Assembly (NCBI GenBank): GCA_958510875.1
Contig: OY294068.1
Coordinates: 178,591,411-178,655,410 of the forward strand
Length of the DNA: 64,000 nt
Source: Endomychus coccineus
Lineage: Eukaryota; Arthropoda; Insecta; Coleoptera; Endomychidae
Reading direction: 5' to 3'
This document shows, piece after piece, positions 1 to 11,660 of this stretch. The position numbers and the translations under genes were made by a program. The notes beneath the pieces are model-generated. The model worked only from the letters and a program-made list of their open reading frames with translations, had not been told where the DNA came from and did no database searches. Numbering within the stretch: the stretch's first letter is position 1; each line of letters starts with the position of its first letter.

Positions 1-480
1 TACCCAAAATTTGTAACCTAGAGTTGTTATGATCCCCGTGACATTCACTGTTTACAAGCTCACCTTACGTTATTCTATTACAAATTGCCCTCGAGCTACA
101 TTTCATTAGGGTTATTAAAAGAAGCAGACATTGCAGTAATAGTATATTCCATCAAGCTTTCTGAAACTAAGCTTCTCCCATGCAAGTAGGAAAAATGCTT
201 TTACGGACGTGATATGCACGATATTTTTCATTATACCTTTTAAAACCGAAAAACAAAGCAAAATTATACATGTTTAGAAAGTTTATGTTCAATCATGAAC
301 AATTTTTAATTATTACTGAATGAAATATTCATGTAACAATTTTATTTGTTTTATTGTGAAAATGGTATTTTTTAGCAGGCTAGTCATTTTGTAAAATTGA
401 AATTGATGAATTGAAGTCCGAAGTACTTTATCAGTATTTATTTCTTAATTTTCCCTGACAAACAATTTTTTCTGGTGCTG
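1..480. other. Unassigned AT-rich DNA
   Basis: No reading frame, repeat or motif that I recognise. Stops occur in all frames. Confidence 0.5.
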
Positions 481-483
481 TTC

Positions 484-530
484 TTTTCTTCTGACTATGG
501 TCGAGGAATCAAAACGTACGTAAAGACGGA
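484..530 (+). repeat. Decayed Penelope terminal-repeat motif, hammerhead-like
   Basis: The block reads like the hammerhead-like segment at 52,458-52,502: a CTGA core start, GGTCGAGG where stem II would be, then AAAACGTACGTAAAGACG. The last 14 bases match the better copy exactly. The core here is CTGACTA and the GAAA box is damaged, so a ribozyme would be dead. The identity rests on comparison with the other copies in this window. Confidence 0.45.
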
Positions 531-719
531 CATTTAGTTAACATATGTGTTAATAGTAACTATTTCTCAAGAATTTACTTATAATATGATTGTTTTTGTG
601 TACAAATTTCATCAATTACACAGTTTCATTGCGCACTATATATTATCATTACTATAGTTCACTTATGAGTGAAGTTCAACGAGTGTCACGTATTGCATGA
701 CCATATTATATGGTCATAA

Positions 720-1003
720 TTACAAATTCCATTCCCATCCTCCACTTGAGGTACTGAAGATTCTGTACCTTTTAGATTGCCTGCAAAGTTTAATCAATTC
801 GCGCTTATGTCGGTAAGCTTCAGACTTACGATCTCCTCCTCTAGTCTCCGTTAAACTGTGTCCTTTGTGCATTTTTTCACAAGCAATATAAACCTGAGGA
901 ACATGCAATGCTCGAATGGAAATCTTCTGACAAACTTCATGTTTTTGTTTATTCTGATCATAAGAGAAGTATGTAAGTCGCACTTTCTGTATTCTTTCAC
1001 AAC
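720..1003 (-). pseudogene. Remnant of a repeated insect protein of unknown function
   Basis: The minus frame is open for about 87 codons and starts at a Met near 983; similarity extends upstream to 1003. It has a cysteine-containing KHEVCQKISI stretch and then TETRGGDRKSEAYRHKRE. The GGDRKS motif followed by a basic helix resembles the N-terminal part of multi-copy proteins that recur in insect genomes and look transposon-derived. That resemblance is from memory and I cannot name the family. The frame has no downstream catalytic part here. The 5' end of the frame lies in a 65-bp repeat that occurs again at 2375-2443, beyond an I-like retroelement relic, so this copy was probably split. Confidence 0.4.
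941..1003. repeat. Direct repeat, left copy
   Basis: About 65 bp with roughly 85 percent identity to 2375-2443, same orientation. The shared text includes AGTATGT and AGTCGCACTT. The two copies bracket the I-like relic at 1007-1940. The repeat encodes the N-terminal residues of the minus-strand protein remnant at 720-1003. Confidence 0.7.
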
Positions 1004-1006
1004 GAG

Positions 1007-1940
1007 ATGGTGAAGTATCTGGGAGTCACCCTCGAAGAAAAGTTCTCTGGCAGAAACAATTGGAGTCTTGCTATGATGATCTGTTGGCAGTGTAAGAGAG
1101 CAATTGACATGATGTTGAAAAAGAACCGAACTGGTTACTGCCCAGAAAATTCTGGACAGAATACAGGGACTCTACCTCAGAGGCATTACCTCCACAAAGA
1201 AGAGTTCACCGACTGCAGCATTGAAGGCCTTTGCTGGTCATGCCACCTCTATCAATGACGATGAGGGATCTCGCAATGATGGCAGTCTCCAAGCTTAGCT
1301 GCAATGGCTCCCTAAAGAGATTGAGTGCGAATGAGGAAACTCAACACAGTCTTCCAAGCCGAAATGTTTGCCATTTACGGATGTCCAGAGAAACTACTCG
1401 TCTATGGTAAGATAATTGAGATCATCTGGAGTCAAGCGGCACTCAACGCACTGAAAAGCCCGACTGTCTCTTCGAGGCTTGTCGGGGATAACAACGAGAT
1501 CCTCAACAGGCTAGCCGGTGGGAACAGGCTCAACCTGACCTGGATTCTGGGTCACTCATGTTGGACAGGGAATGAGAAAGCGGACAAACTGGCCAGGGCG
1601 GGGGCCAGTTTCGATGGTCCTCATGACCCCCTTGCTGATATCCTCTACAACGGGGATATACAGATGTTGCGGAACCATCTGAGAGATCAACATGCCTCAG
1701 CATGGAGAAGCATTAACGGCTGCCGAACAGCCATAGCACTGCTTGGGAGTGATGTAGGTCTAAGGGCTATCGAGATACTTTCGCTGAGTAGGAAAAGCAT
1801 CAGGATAATCTACGGGATCTTTACAGGTCACGGTAATCTGATTAAATATAAACACATAGTGTGAAGAAGCGACACTCCCTTCTGTATGAGATGCGAGGGA
1901 AACCAAGTGGAGCCATCAACCCTCTAATCACGGCCAATGA
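1007..1940 (+). pseudogene. I/R1-like non-LTR retrotransposon: RT end, RNase H, CCHC
   Basis: The first part reads VKYLGVTLEEK and CWQCKRAIDMM, the usual end of the reverse transcriptase thumb in RNase H-bearing non-LTR elements. From 1325 to 1864 an RNase H-like region follows, with VFQAEMFAIYGC, WILGHSCWTGNEKADKLARAG and then LSLSRKSIRIIYGIFTGHGNL. A frameshift near 1861 leads to FCMRCEG, the first half of the C-terminal Cys-rich motif. At least two frame changes and loss of the RNase H start make it a relic. It is truncated at both ends. The family (element symbol unknown) recurs at 18.7, 34.6, 37.8 and 54.3 kb. Confidence 0.8.
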
Positions 1941-2374
1941 CATGAAAGATGTGAGTATAAAACAGAACTTAGTATTCTTTCGAGCAGCGAGGTATCCAAA
2001 TACCCCCGAAAATCGCCAGGGGATAGCGTACCGGGGTCTTTGGCTAAGTGCACTGAACTTTATGTTAAGCCTGATAACATCTCAACGAATACCAATACCA
2101 AAGATAAGATCCTTTGAAAAATTGAACAGCATTATAGACATTGCTAAAAATATCGATAACGATGTCAAGATAAGCAATATAAAACTTCGAAACAAACTTG
2201 ATAGAAAAGATCTAAACTTAGTCTACAGAATAATGGCATTCACAAGAAATATCCCAATTCATTGAAAACCAGAATGAAAACGGCGCCTTTAAAACAACAG
2301 ATGATCAATACTCATATATTAATAATTCAAAATATGATGAAAGTGGGGTGTAATGACTGTAATGTCATACACTT
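1941..2374 (+). other. Unassigned stretch behind the I-like relic
   Basis: A frame of 134 codons runs through 1861-2265. It begins inside the retroelement and continues into sequence I do not recognise, with the motifs ENRQGIAYRGLW and KISNIKLRNKL. No known domain is apparent. It may be retroelement 3' sequence, a fused fragment, or chance. Confidence 0.3.
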
Positions 2375-2443
2375 TATGTTTTTGATTATTCTGATCGTAG
2401 AAGAAGTATGTTAGTCGCACTTCCTGCACTCTTTTACAACAAA
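2375..2443. repeat. Direct repeat, right copy
   Basis: Partner of 941-1003, with the same orientation and about 85 percent identity. On the minus strand it again encodes the RLTYFxYDQNxQKHxV block. Confidence 0.7.
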
Positions 2444-2544
2444 GCTTATTTTTCGGTGAACTAACTTGCAAAGATAAGAAATGTTATTGTCCTGAAAAAT
2501 TTAATTGAGAATGGCCTACAGTTCCCGAAAAGGCTTTGATACCA

Positions 2545-2760
2545 GATCGGTAAAATTCTTTGGAGATATCCAATGATACAGCCAGAGATTCCCCAGGTTC
2601 TTCTATAGATTTCTGCCATGCATGTCTCACATAGGCAAAGAGGTCTCCTGTTGATTTCTGCTGACGAAAGCCTTATTGCCGGTCATTCACGAATTTGGAG
2701 CTTCCTAGGTATTGGATGAGCTATATGCTTTCTGCATTGGAACTTTTGGAAGTACTTGTA
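2545..2760 (-). pseudogene. CR1/jockey-like RT fragment, duplicate
   Basis: About 200 bp closely match 3245-3440 in the same orientation; both share GAAAGCCTTATTGCCGGTCA. On the minus strand the paired copy encodes the region just before the RT motif DISKxFxR. This copy stops before the later RT motifs. It is either a local duplication or a second truncated insertion of the same family. Confidence 0.6.
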
Positions 2761-2767
2761 CTTACTG

Positions 2768-3440
2768 TTAAACTAAACAGTACGGAACAATGCTCTTCGG
2801 GAAATCATTCATCATATTTTGGTATTGCTTCCCTGAGAGCTTATGAACACTGAATTTTATCATAACGTTGAACTTTTCCCTCTCATTCTTGGACCATTTC
2901 GATTCAAATCTTTGCCAGATCTCCATCGGTTGCGTCAACCTGTATGTATCTCGATCCCCTGAGTTCATTGGTCTAGATGAGGCAGCAGTATGAAGTGTAT
3001 CATCATCTGCAAAGCTGTTGGCGGGACAGGTGGTTACTCCCAACATATCGTTGACATAAAGCGAAACCAAAATTGGTTTCAAGACGTATCCCTGTGAAAC
3101 ACCAACGTTATTAACCGTTATATCTGAGGATATTCCGTAAACTACCACATGGAGTGATCTATCTGAGAGAAAACTCGATAGTAAGTGGCAAAGTTGTGTC
3201 TGAAAATCATGTGACGGAAGTTTCCCAAGAAAACCTTGGTGCAAGACTCGACCAAATACTTTGGAAATATCCAATGCTACAGCTGGAGATTCCCCATATT
3301 TCTCGATGGACTCCTGCCATACATGTGTTACAAAGGCAAGCAGGTCTCCTGCTGATCTCTGCTAACGAAAGCCTTATTGCCGGTCATTCACGATTTTGGA
3401 GCTCTCTGGGTATTGAATGAACTAGATGGTGATTGCTTTC
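2768..3440 (-). pseudogene. CR1/jockey-like reverse transcriptase fragment
   Basis: The minus strand encodes, in order, ALDISKVFGRVLHQGF (RT block 3, normally DxSKAFDRV), FLSDRSLHVVVYGISSD, VNNVGVSQGYVLKPILVSLYVNDML (block 4, normally GVPQGSVLSPxLFxLYINDL, shown here in two parts) and SFADDDTLH (block 5, the FADD catalytic box). The two Asp of FADD are present, but the Asp of DRV is Gly. After 2850 the frame degrades. The 5' part (3280-3440) is in other frames. This is an old, truncated relic of the family seen again at 12.3, 29.3 and 33.2 kb. Confidence 0.8.
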
Positions 3441-4400
3441 TACATCACTTTACATATCAAAGAATCTCTTCAGGAGAATGTTCCCTGTAGTGAAGGTTTT
3501 CTGTTTATTTTTCCGACTCTATTATATGATCAAATCGATATATTATAATACAGCTTACGTATGAGGAACAATGATCGATTCTATATTAAATTGGCTTGAA
3601 AGAAATACATGTTCAGTGTATACTGATACGAACTTAACTGTATACTATGCTTTCGCTCAGTTTGCAAAGATATGTGCTAATTTATTTTCATTATATGACA
3701 GAGGGAAAGTTGCAAAATACATTTCCATCCAAATTCGGAAGTTATACTAATAGTAATAAGTATCAGGTTGTACATAAGGCGCAAAATTATTCATGCGTCT
3801 TTGGAAGACCTTCATAAGATATAGCAATCAACATAATCATATTACCAGATCAAGGAGAATAAATACACGTGTTCATTTCTCAAGCACACCTATATTCACC
3901 TGTAAAATGTCGAATATGTAATAAAAGTAGGAGTACAAGCTACATCAAGCCTCGAGGAATTTACCAATCACATACCTAAATCGGAAATCATAGAGCCTGA
4001 AATGTCAAAGCACTGGATGAACACTTCCACGACAAACTGGTTCAATTGATTTTGATAATGGCTTCCATGTGAACACAACTTGCTATTAGTCATTAGTGAT
4101 GAAAATCCATTATAAACTTGAATAAAATAAGAATATAGAGTTTGATTTCTAATTTAATACATCCAATTTAATGTGACTAGTTTCGCAGATAGCGAAGCTT
4201 CTTCAATCAAATATTGCAAAATACTAAAATGAACGAAACAAAAATAAATTTTTATACAGAAGTAAGAAAATAATTGTTTGAAATACAACAACAAATAATA
4301 ACAATATACAATGTATTTACTATTAAAGAATTGAACAATAATTATGCTTATGGTACAGATTTGGTATAATAACTTCATAAGTGTCTTCTGTTAACGAACT
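3441..4400. other. Unassigned intergenic DNA
   Basis: AT-rich, with no frame longer than about 75 codons that looks like a protein and no repeat I recognise. Confidence 0.5.
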
Positions 4401-4830
4401 GGAGTAACGTCCATTCTTCAGCTAGAACCTGGACTATTATCCATTCTTATCCTTGTACCACGAATAGGAAGTTTACCAGCAGGAAGTTCGCCGTTGAAGC
4501 AGAAGCCATAAGACGAGCGTATCGCTTAGATTTCATTGAACATGGAAAAGTCGATCAAAAAGGCCGAAGCATTCTTGGAATGCTTGGATCACTTGGGCCA
4601 TTGGGGATTAGATCCGACAGGATTAAGGTTCATAGCACTTCAGTACCGTTCATGATTCAAACCTTGAAGGGGCGGGAGAACGCTGATGACAATACACATA
4701 TGATACCAAGGGATTCCGTATGGTTTACCGAAAGCACGAATACCGAAAAAAGTAGAGGTGCTGGACTATTTTTTTTCCTTTGCTACCAGCTTATGGTTCC
4801 ATCGCTTAATGAGTTGAACCGGAATTAGAT
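4401..4830 (+). other. Slightly GC-richer unassigned patch
   Basis: In one frame the text gives KAEAFLECLDHLGHWGLDP and later EVLDYFFSFATSLWFH, which looks coding-like by composition. Stops interrupt it and I recognise no family. It may be a relic exon or element fragment. Confidence 0.25.
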
Positions 4831-5955
4831 TCCACTAGCCATCTATCCTAAGATTATCATTAATCTTATACATTAGAGTAATTTTTTTTTTGTAAGATGA
4901 GAAAGTATCTTCTAATGCCTTAAGGAACACATTCAAGGTTGTATGAAATTGGGGAAAATCGAACATTTAATTGCTTTTTATTTAGGATTACAATCATTCA
5001 ACACATGAATATTCGAATGTTTGTAGTGAAATAATCTTAAATTATAATATTTTTGTTTACTTATAATACATTTACGTGCTCCACATCTTGAAAAGTTATA
5101 TCTCTTGATAGTAACTGAACTAAAAACAAATATTAATTTATTTATATGATATATAAAATACCAATGATGGACATGATATTCAGAACAATACTATATTGAT
5201 GATCGAAGTTCTACTAGAAGTAGAATTTTTCTATTTAGAAGAAGTAACTATTCAATATAACCGTATTATTCACAAATACATATTTGGATATGCCAATCCG
5301 GATCGTTTCTAAAACACATCTGAGATATTCGTGAAATATATCCGTTCTGTATCATCCATTGAAAGATAAACTGAGGAGTTCATTTCATTTCAAACAGAGT
5401 ATACATTATTGTTTTTCTGAGCCAAGCAAAAATCTCACAATCCATCAGCCCTCCGGCATCAACTGATCTAATAACTATGAGGATTCAATCCATTTGATTG
5501 TCAGTTGTGAGTTTCTAGACGGAAACATTCAAACAATTCATTCTGAAGAATATAATTTCTGGTATGAAATTTGTCAAGAATTCCCCTGAAGTGAATGTTA
5601 TTATGTGAAGGGGAGATAATAGATGACAGAAGAATGAAATGTTAGAAATACCGTGGAACAAGATAGGTATAACTGGTAGCTAATGATACCTCCGCTCATA
5701 GCGCCCCCAAACGGCCACAGCTTAATTATCCTTATTGCCGCAAATAGCTCTAATTTGTATAACGAACTCAGCCTTAATAAAAGGCCATTTTCATTTTGTA
5801 AAAGAGTGACTGTCTTTCCAGTTACATCTGCGTTTACATTACATCGCAAATCACATTTTGATAACAAGTAATGTCAGTGAAGACACGTCATAAATAATGG
5901 AAATGACTCTGATTCCTCCAGTATCTCGGAATAATTTCTTTCCGCATATTTACAG
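4831..5955. other. Unassigned intergenic DNA
   Basis: AT-rich. A somewhat GC-richer block at 5670-5870 is open on both strands for 60-88 codons, but the translations resemble nothing I know. Confidence 0.45.
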
Positions 5956-5989
5956 ATGAGTTTTGGTCTGATATGCATTTGTATTTTCA

Positions 5990-6206
5990 TCATTATCGGT
6001 AGTATAATAATTACTTCCCTCACTGTACGTAGTATAATTAGTTCACTCACTCCAAATAGTATAATAACTACTATAGGTAGAATAATTACTGCTCTCGCTA
6101 TACTTAATATAATCACTTCTTCCAAAAAATATATTATAATTACTTCACACATTGAACGGGGTATAATTAGATCTGTCACTTATAACAATTACTTCCATCA
6201 CTATAC
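5990..6206. repeat. Degenerate ~27-bp minisatellite, left part
   Basis: About eight imperfect units of 21-30 bp share the core AGTATAATTACTTCYYTCRCTATA. Unit length and sequence vary, so the array is old. It is interrupted at 6206 by a retroelement and resumes at 7045. Confidence 0.7.
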
Positions 6207-7044
6207 CTATCGAAGAGCCATCGAAGATGAGCAGAACCACTTATTGACAGACAGTCAGGATGCACTTAAGGCAATGATAAGTCAGCAAGTGACATTAGGT
6301 CTGGTATGGACAAGCAATGAAGAACTTGAAATATTAGCAGATCGAAGTTGCTCAAAGCTGATCTGGGTGCTGGAACATCAGGGAACGACAAGCAGAACGC
6401 TCCAGATCCAGAACAGACCACGGGGGTACCAAAACGTACAGCACGGAGGTATGTAGAAGACTGAATCATGGAAAACTACAAAGAATACTGGGAAAAATCC
6501 CAGGAAACGAACATGGGAAGAAATACATCAAAGCACCATGTGGTAAAAGAACGACAGACCTATTAGCACTTGATAGAGGAAAAATAAAAATCCTAACAGG
6601 GCTCAGGACTGGCCATGCAGAAGGGCACCTAAACAAAATGTGACTGTACAATAGCGACCTGACATGCAGACTTTGCGGTAAGGATACAGAAACAGTGACA
6701 CACAAAATGTGTAAATGCGAGGCAATGGATCGCTGAATACACTCAATTTTTGGAAAGTCGAACAGAGAACCAGAATTATACAGTTCCCAGCCAGTAAAGG
6801 ACTTGCACAAACTCGTACAAGGTACAAATACACTCGAGTAGATACTGTAAAGAAACAAAACAAAGCCAAGATACAATGAGTCAGCAGGCCTGAGTGTCAC
6901 CGGAGGCAATAGCCAGGCAAGACTACAAAGGGGGTGAAGTTTTTAGTGAGTATTCCTGAAATGGTAACTCTCACAAAAGACCATGAGACCCAAAGGCTCA
7001 TAATCTCCCCGTAAAGGGTTTTCTTCACCTCCGCGAAAAAAAAA
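6207..7044 (+). mobile_element. 5'-truncated I/R1-like retrotransposon inserted in a minisatellite
   Basis: This 838-bp piece begins inside the RNase H domain: LLTDSQDALKAM carries the TDSQ Asp, then SCSKLIWVLEHQG. A frameshifted C-terminal Cys-rich motif follows near 6655-6720 (CRLCGKDTETVTHKMCKCEA). A 3' UTR with stops leads to a run of nine A at 7036-7044. Directly after it comes TCACTATAC (7045-7053), which also stands just before the element (6198-6206), as expected for a target-site duplication made by target-primed reverse transcription. Because the host array itself repeats TCACTATA, the duplication is suggestive rather than proven. Not intact. Confidence 0.75.
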
Positions 7045-7132
7045 TCACTATACGTAGTATAATTACTTCCCTCGCTATAGGTGATATTAATCACTCCACT
7101 CACTATAAGTTTCATAGTCACTTCTACTATTC
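7045..7132. repeat. Degenerate ~27-bp minisatellite, right part
   Basis: About three further units of the array at 5990-6206, with the same AGTATAATTACTTCCCTCGC core, resuming right after the retroelement poly(A). Confidence 0.65.
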
Positions 7133-8040
7133 TTCCTTTCAATGGAAGAATAAATATTGAGAAATCGAACTATTGGGTCTTAACGTTAATTTTCGAAATT
7201 AATTGATATATTCTTTGCTCAATACTACTAGTTCTATGCCCTTATATGTTTTTCTTGTTCTCATATCCTTGACTCCGAACTACGAGAAAAACATAATACA
7301 GAATCTAGTTGATATTTTCCTCTATTGTATTTTTACTTTAGTTCTTGAGGTAATATAACAAGTATATATGAAAGAGTATAACATCGAATACGAACGAAGA
7401 TATTCTTTTAGACCGGTCACAATTAATACTCCCCTTATCATATGTGTAGTGAGAAAAGCAGACATTGAATAGTTCCCTAAGATCCTTCGTGAATTACTCA
7501 TCACTCTTAACTAGGTTAGATACAAAATCCAAATCGATATTATTGCGAGATAATCCATAAATTCAGACGATGCACAAAAACAAGGTAAAAGTATTTTCTC
7601 TATCTCCTCAGAAAATGAAGCTTGCGACCCCTGATTAACTATAGAAAACACCATAGAGCTAAGATCTCGAAATCTCGTTATTCAGTTTAGATTTTCCTCT
7701 AGCAGCTCGTTCTGTTTCTCGTCTCTTGCACGAGATTTAATTGGTAGAAGATTGAGCGGCACTACTTGGCATATTCTAAAATGTCTTGATAAATACCATT
7801 CTCAGCTTCATATTAAACATGGATTGTATTTATAATCGATAATTTGGTGATTGAAATGAAGGAAATTTGTTGAAATACGTCAATTTGTTGTGAACAACCC
7901 TTGGCAACGCCAGCCTCCGTGATGTATACAACTGATTTCAAATGTTACGTTTTAACAGGAAAAGAATACAAAGATCATTCTTAAAAATTATTATTGAAGG
8001 TAGTAGGAAAAATTATATACATTCTTCCAGAGTAAAGTGC
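7133..8040. other. Unassigned intergenic DNA
   Basis: No convincing frame, motif or repeat. Confidence 0.5.
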
Positions 8041-8446
8041 ATTTTCTCCTTTGGATTTTGAAGCGCGAGACGTATATTATGTAGAGCTGATGGATTGATT
8101 TGACGCCGATTTAAAGTGGAAGCATTTGGCAAAGAAAAAAAAGCTCTCCCACCAGGACAACGCACCAACGCACAAGTTCCAGTCGCAATGGCAAAATTAT
8201 ATGAATTGTGCTACGGAATGGTTCGTCATCCACCATATTCTCCAGATTTGGTCCCCAGCAATTTTCAGCTATTTCCAAACTTGAAGAAAAGGCGGAAAGA
8301 GATTTCGCTCCAACGATGAGGTCATCACTGAATCAAACGCCTATTTTGGAGGATAGCCAAAATCGTATCATTTGGAAGGGATCGAAAAATTGGAAAAACG
8401 TTGGATGAAGTGCATCGGGTTACAAGAAAATTATGTTGAGAAATAA
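8041..8446 (+). pseudogene. mariner transposase, C-terminal relic
   Basis: Frame-shifted pieces give VYYVELMD, SHQDNAPTHKF (second catalytic Asp, HQDNAPxH), HPPYSPDLVPSNFQLFPNLKK (third catalytic site, where PSN replaces the PSD of mariners) and the end LEKRWMKCIGLQENYVEK with a stop at 8444-8446. The N-terminal half and the left inverted repeat are missing. It carries at least two frameshifts and a lost catalytic Asp, so it is inactive. It abuts the tail of a retroelement on the other strand. Confidence 0.8.
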
Positions 8447-8459
8447 AATATTGTTTGAC

Positions 8460-8860
8460 CAAATAAATAGTAATAATAATAATAATAATAATTTATTCAA
8501 CAAGACTATTCAGCAATATGAAATAATACAAAAAATCATAATAATAAATACAAAATGCTTGTGAATAAATGAGAATAAGCTCATAAAATTCTTTAAGAAT
8601 TTTTTTCTGATCAATATGAGTAAGTGATATCAATTCACAGAGAAAAATAATATGAATCCAAACACACAAATACTTGACACATAGTTTTTATGAACTAACA
8701 ATTGAAAGGAATCTATCGATTTGCACCATTAGTAGAATACAACACAATACAGTCGAAGCCCATGGCACCACTACCACCCTCCCAAACCATTTCTTGTTCA
8801 ATTTTTCAGGGTCTTTTCCCCTTGCCCTCACAGCGTAGAGAATATAATCTAACATATTGG
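8460..8860 (-). mobile_element. Probable 3' end of a non-LTR element with (TTA)n tail
   Basis: Read on the minus strand, a short GC-richer piece (8770-8860) passes into AT-rich 3' UTR-like DNA and ends in AATAAATTATTATTATT. Such simple-repeat tails are typical of several non-LTR clades. No protein motif is left, so the clade is unknown. Confidence 0.35.
8471..8492. repeat. (TAA)n microsatellite
   Basis: Seven perfect TAA units. On the minus strand this is the tail of the element at 8460-8860. Confidence 0.9.
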
Positions 8861-11214
8861 AATATTTGTTGGCTATGACATATTTTGGTTATGATCAATA
8901 GACACTCCTAGACTCCGATAATGTGCTTAGTATATATAATTGAGTCAATTCACCTGACCACCAAAGAAACATATAGTAACTTAATAATATAATTATCCAG
9001 CATTAAATCCAGTATCTGATACATGAATATCTCAACTAATTGTTCGGATACTATTTAATGTATACGAAGTAGCTGCTTTGTCCGTGGACTGTAGGATAAT
9101 CATGATCGGAAAATGAGTTTCAGATGTGTTGTAGCAATAATACTCACAATAATTCGAATGTATTTTGGAATAATGTATTCTTTTTTCCTCTTGTTTCATG
9201 ACATGAATTAACAAATGGATTAAACGCTTCACTTTTCTTTATGAATTCCGAATAAACTATATTAATCGTGAACAAAAAATTTAATAACAGAAAATGGATG
9301 TAAATTATCGGTTCCTCTCGAATAATTTCATTCTAGCGTATTTATACAACCAATATCCAATTAGGGCGAAATCATGCACTTGTATCTCTAAACTATTCCA
9401 ATTATTATCAATTTCAAGCCAGGCTCATAGGTTTTCTACATAATTCGGATATAGAGTATCGAACCGAATGCTTTGTTCCAATCGAGACTGCATTAATAGG
9501 GCGTATGGCATTCCCAAAGTTCATCACGCACATTCCGTTCCGCAGTGATTCAATGGACTCCAGAAATTTGACAATGTTCAACACGAAATTTTAATTATAG
9601 TTTACAAACAGTGTTTCTGATCACATTATAGTGGTTTCATTATTGTGTCAACTTCTCCTCGCTCTCTCCTATGCTTGTCATCAATAAATTCACAAAATGT
9701 ATGATGTGCCAATTATTGATATGAGACGATATAGGAGAATGGAATTAAATGTAGAATCACGTATAATATTTGCATTCATGTGGCAGGTGCGGTTGAAAAC
9801 AGGCCGGGAAGCAGTAGTACATGAAGGTGTATCATTTACAGGCATATACAAGAGAGGAGTTTAGTGGCAAGGTCAATTTGATCTGAATTAAATTCCTTCA
9901 ATTGCTAGTTATTTTGGCATGTTGATGAAATAGTTATATTCAGACAATTTTATCCTGAATTTCTGTTGTGAAGACACATAGGATAATACAGATACATACT
10001 TATTCTCTGGTCTTTTTAAACATAGAATATGTCTTTACAAGGAACTTAAATCTTAAAGAAGATCATTCCAGTTCTGATTGATCGAAAGCCCATGACAAGT
10101 AATAGGTTTCATCTTCTCCAGTACTTATACTCATACGTATCAAATCAAGATATATTGTAGCGAGTTGTTGGGAAAATGTTCACCGCTCGAGAGATATTAA
10201 GATATTTTGAACTGGACCCATATACATCTGCTAGGTGATCTCTAATGTCCCGAATGATACATAGTCGTCTCCATATAAGACAGTCTACAGAAGAACATAT
10301 TCTATGTTAATTGTTATTATATAATAAAAACAATTACTGTGTTGGGATAATCGCAATCGCTCTTGTTTTATTCCAGATCATTTCAAATACATTTTGATAT
10401 TTGAACAAGTGGAGCAATACAACTCAATTCTTTGAGTGGTAAAGGGTACGAAGATTTGTTACCTATCTGCTTTATGCGTATTCCAAAAGTAAAGAGGTTA
10501 TTGATTGAAAAATCGTCCTCTGAATGATTTTATGGAATATAATAAGTTAATTTCTTCTCTGTAAAATACGTAAAAGACGATCTTGCGTTACTATAGCGAC
10601 TACTCTTATGAAATATATTGTCTATAAAATGCTTCCACTAGGAATATGCGCCATCTAGTGAATGAGCGAAAACATTAATGTAATTCAACAGGAATATTAA
10701 GCTCTGGATAAATCAGGAAGTTACTTGAAATTATAGCTCAGAAGGATGTCTTTTAGTATTCTACTCTTCATTACGTCAGAAATTATCTACATCATGTGAG
10801 AATTTTAAGGATTCATGAGATGTCCAGATATGTTGGTACAGTGTTTGGTGACATCGAACAATACACGGGACAACTTCACTCTACATACATTTGTACAAAC
10901 TACTATACAGATAGAGTCAAATAATAAATGTGACAAAGAATTCCCAACCTTCAACAAAATGATCGTGATTTATAAGGCGCATGTCAGTACTACTCAACTA
11001 ACGACACAGACTAGTATTTCGACTAGAGATGACCAAAACTGTTATTTTATAAATAGAAATACCATAATCATAATATTACAGCTCAAATATCAAAATAACT
11101 GTTTCAAATAAGTGGTACACGAAGTAGCAGTTGCTATGTGATATAGAAAATATTCTACAGTCATGGATGTGCTTCACAACATAAACAAGTAAGCCGCTCA
11201 CAATTATTCAGAAA
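8861..11214. other. Unassigned intergenic DNA
   Basis: 2.35 kb without a recognisable gene or element. A 98-codon frame at 10,815-11,111 has no recognisable motif and is Asn/Thr/Ile-rich, as AT-rich chance frames are. Confidence 0.45.
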
Positions 11215-11660
11215 GTCATATGAAATGCGCGATCGTTGACTGGACATGGTTGTCTTATGTAACAGTACTTTCAGAAAATTATTTGTGCTTAACACTAATG
11301 CTTCGAGTGGAATCAATCTATCGAATGCATCGTCTAGTTATTGACAAAGTAGTTGTGACCGGTGCGTTATACTATCCCCATCGTTATCGAATCTTGAGAT
11401 TGAGGTGATAGTTTCTATAATTATTCGAGTTGGAAATCCAGTCACATCAATGTTTGCAAGAAATCTATAAAGGAATCTTCTGGTCATGTGAGATGCGCAA
11501 TGTTCGACTGTTACAGTACTTTCGAAAATTATTCATGCTTACCACTAACGCTTCAAGTGAAATCAATCTATCGAATGCATCGTCTAGTTAATGCTAGACA
11601 AGGTAATCCAACAACATGAATATTTGCAAGAAATCAATGGAGTGATCTTCTGGAATATAC
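11215..11660. repeat. Imperfect tandem duplication, ~270-bp unit
   Basis: Two direct copies, about 11,215-11,482 and 11,483-11,660. Shared anchors are ATCAATCTATCGAATGCATC followed by GTCTAGTTA, TTTGCAAGAAATC, and RTCTTCTGG. The second copy is shortened by about 90 bp in the middle. No protein is implied. Confidence 0.75.

Noticed and set aside
1861..2265. 134-codon frame after the I-like relic
   Set aside because: It starts in the wrong frame of the retroelement Cys-rich motif and continues into sequence with no recognisable domain; reported only as unassigned.
941..2443. The 65-bp direct repeats as a target-site duplication
   Set aside because: Too long and about 15 percent diverged; non-LTR duplications are normally shorter.
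5956..6456. 166-codon plus-strand frame
   Set aside because: It crosses the minisatellite/retroelement junction: the first half translates tandem repeats, the second half RNase H remnant. Not a gene.
10815..11111. 98-codon plus-strand frame
   Set aside because: Asn/Thr/Ile-rich composition typical of AT-rich chance frames; no domain.
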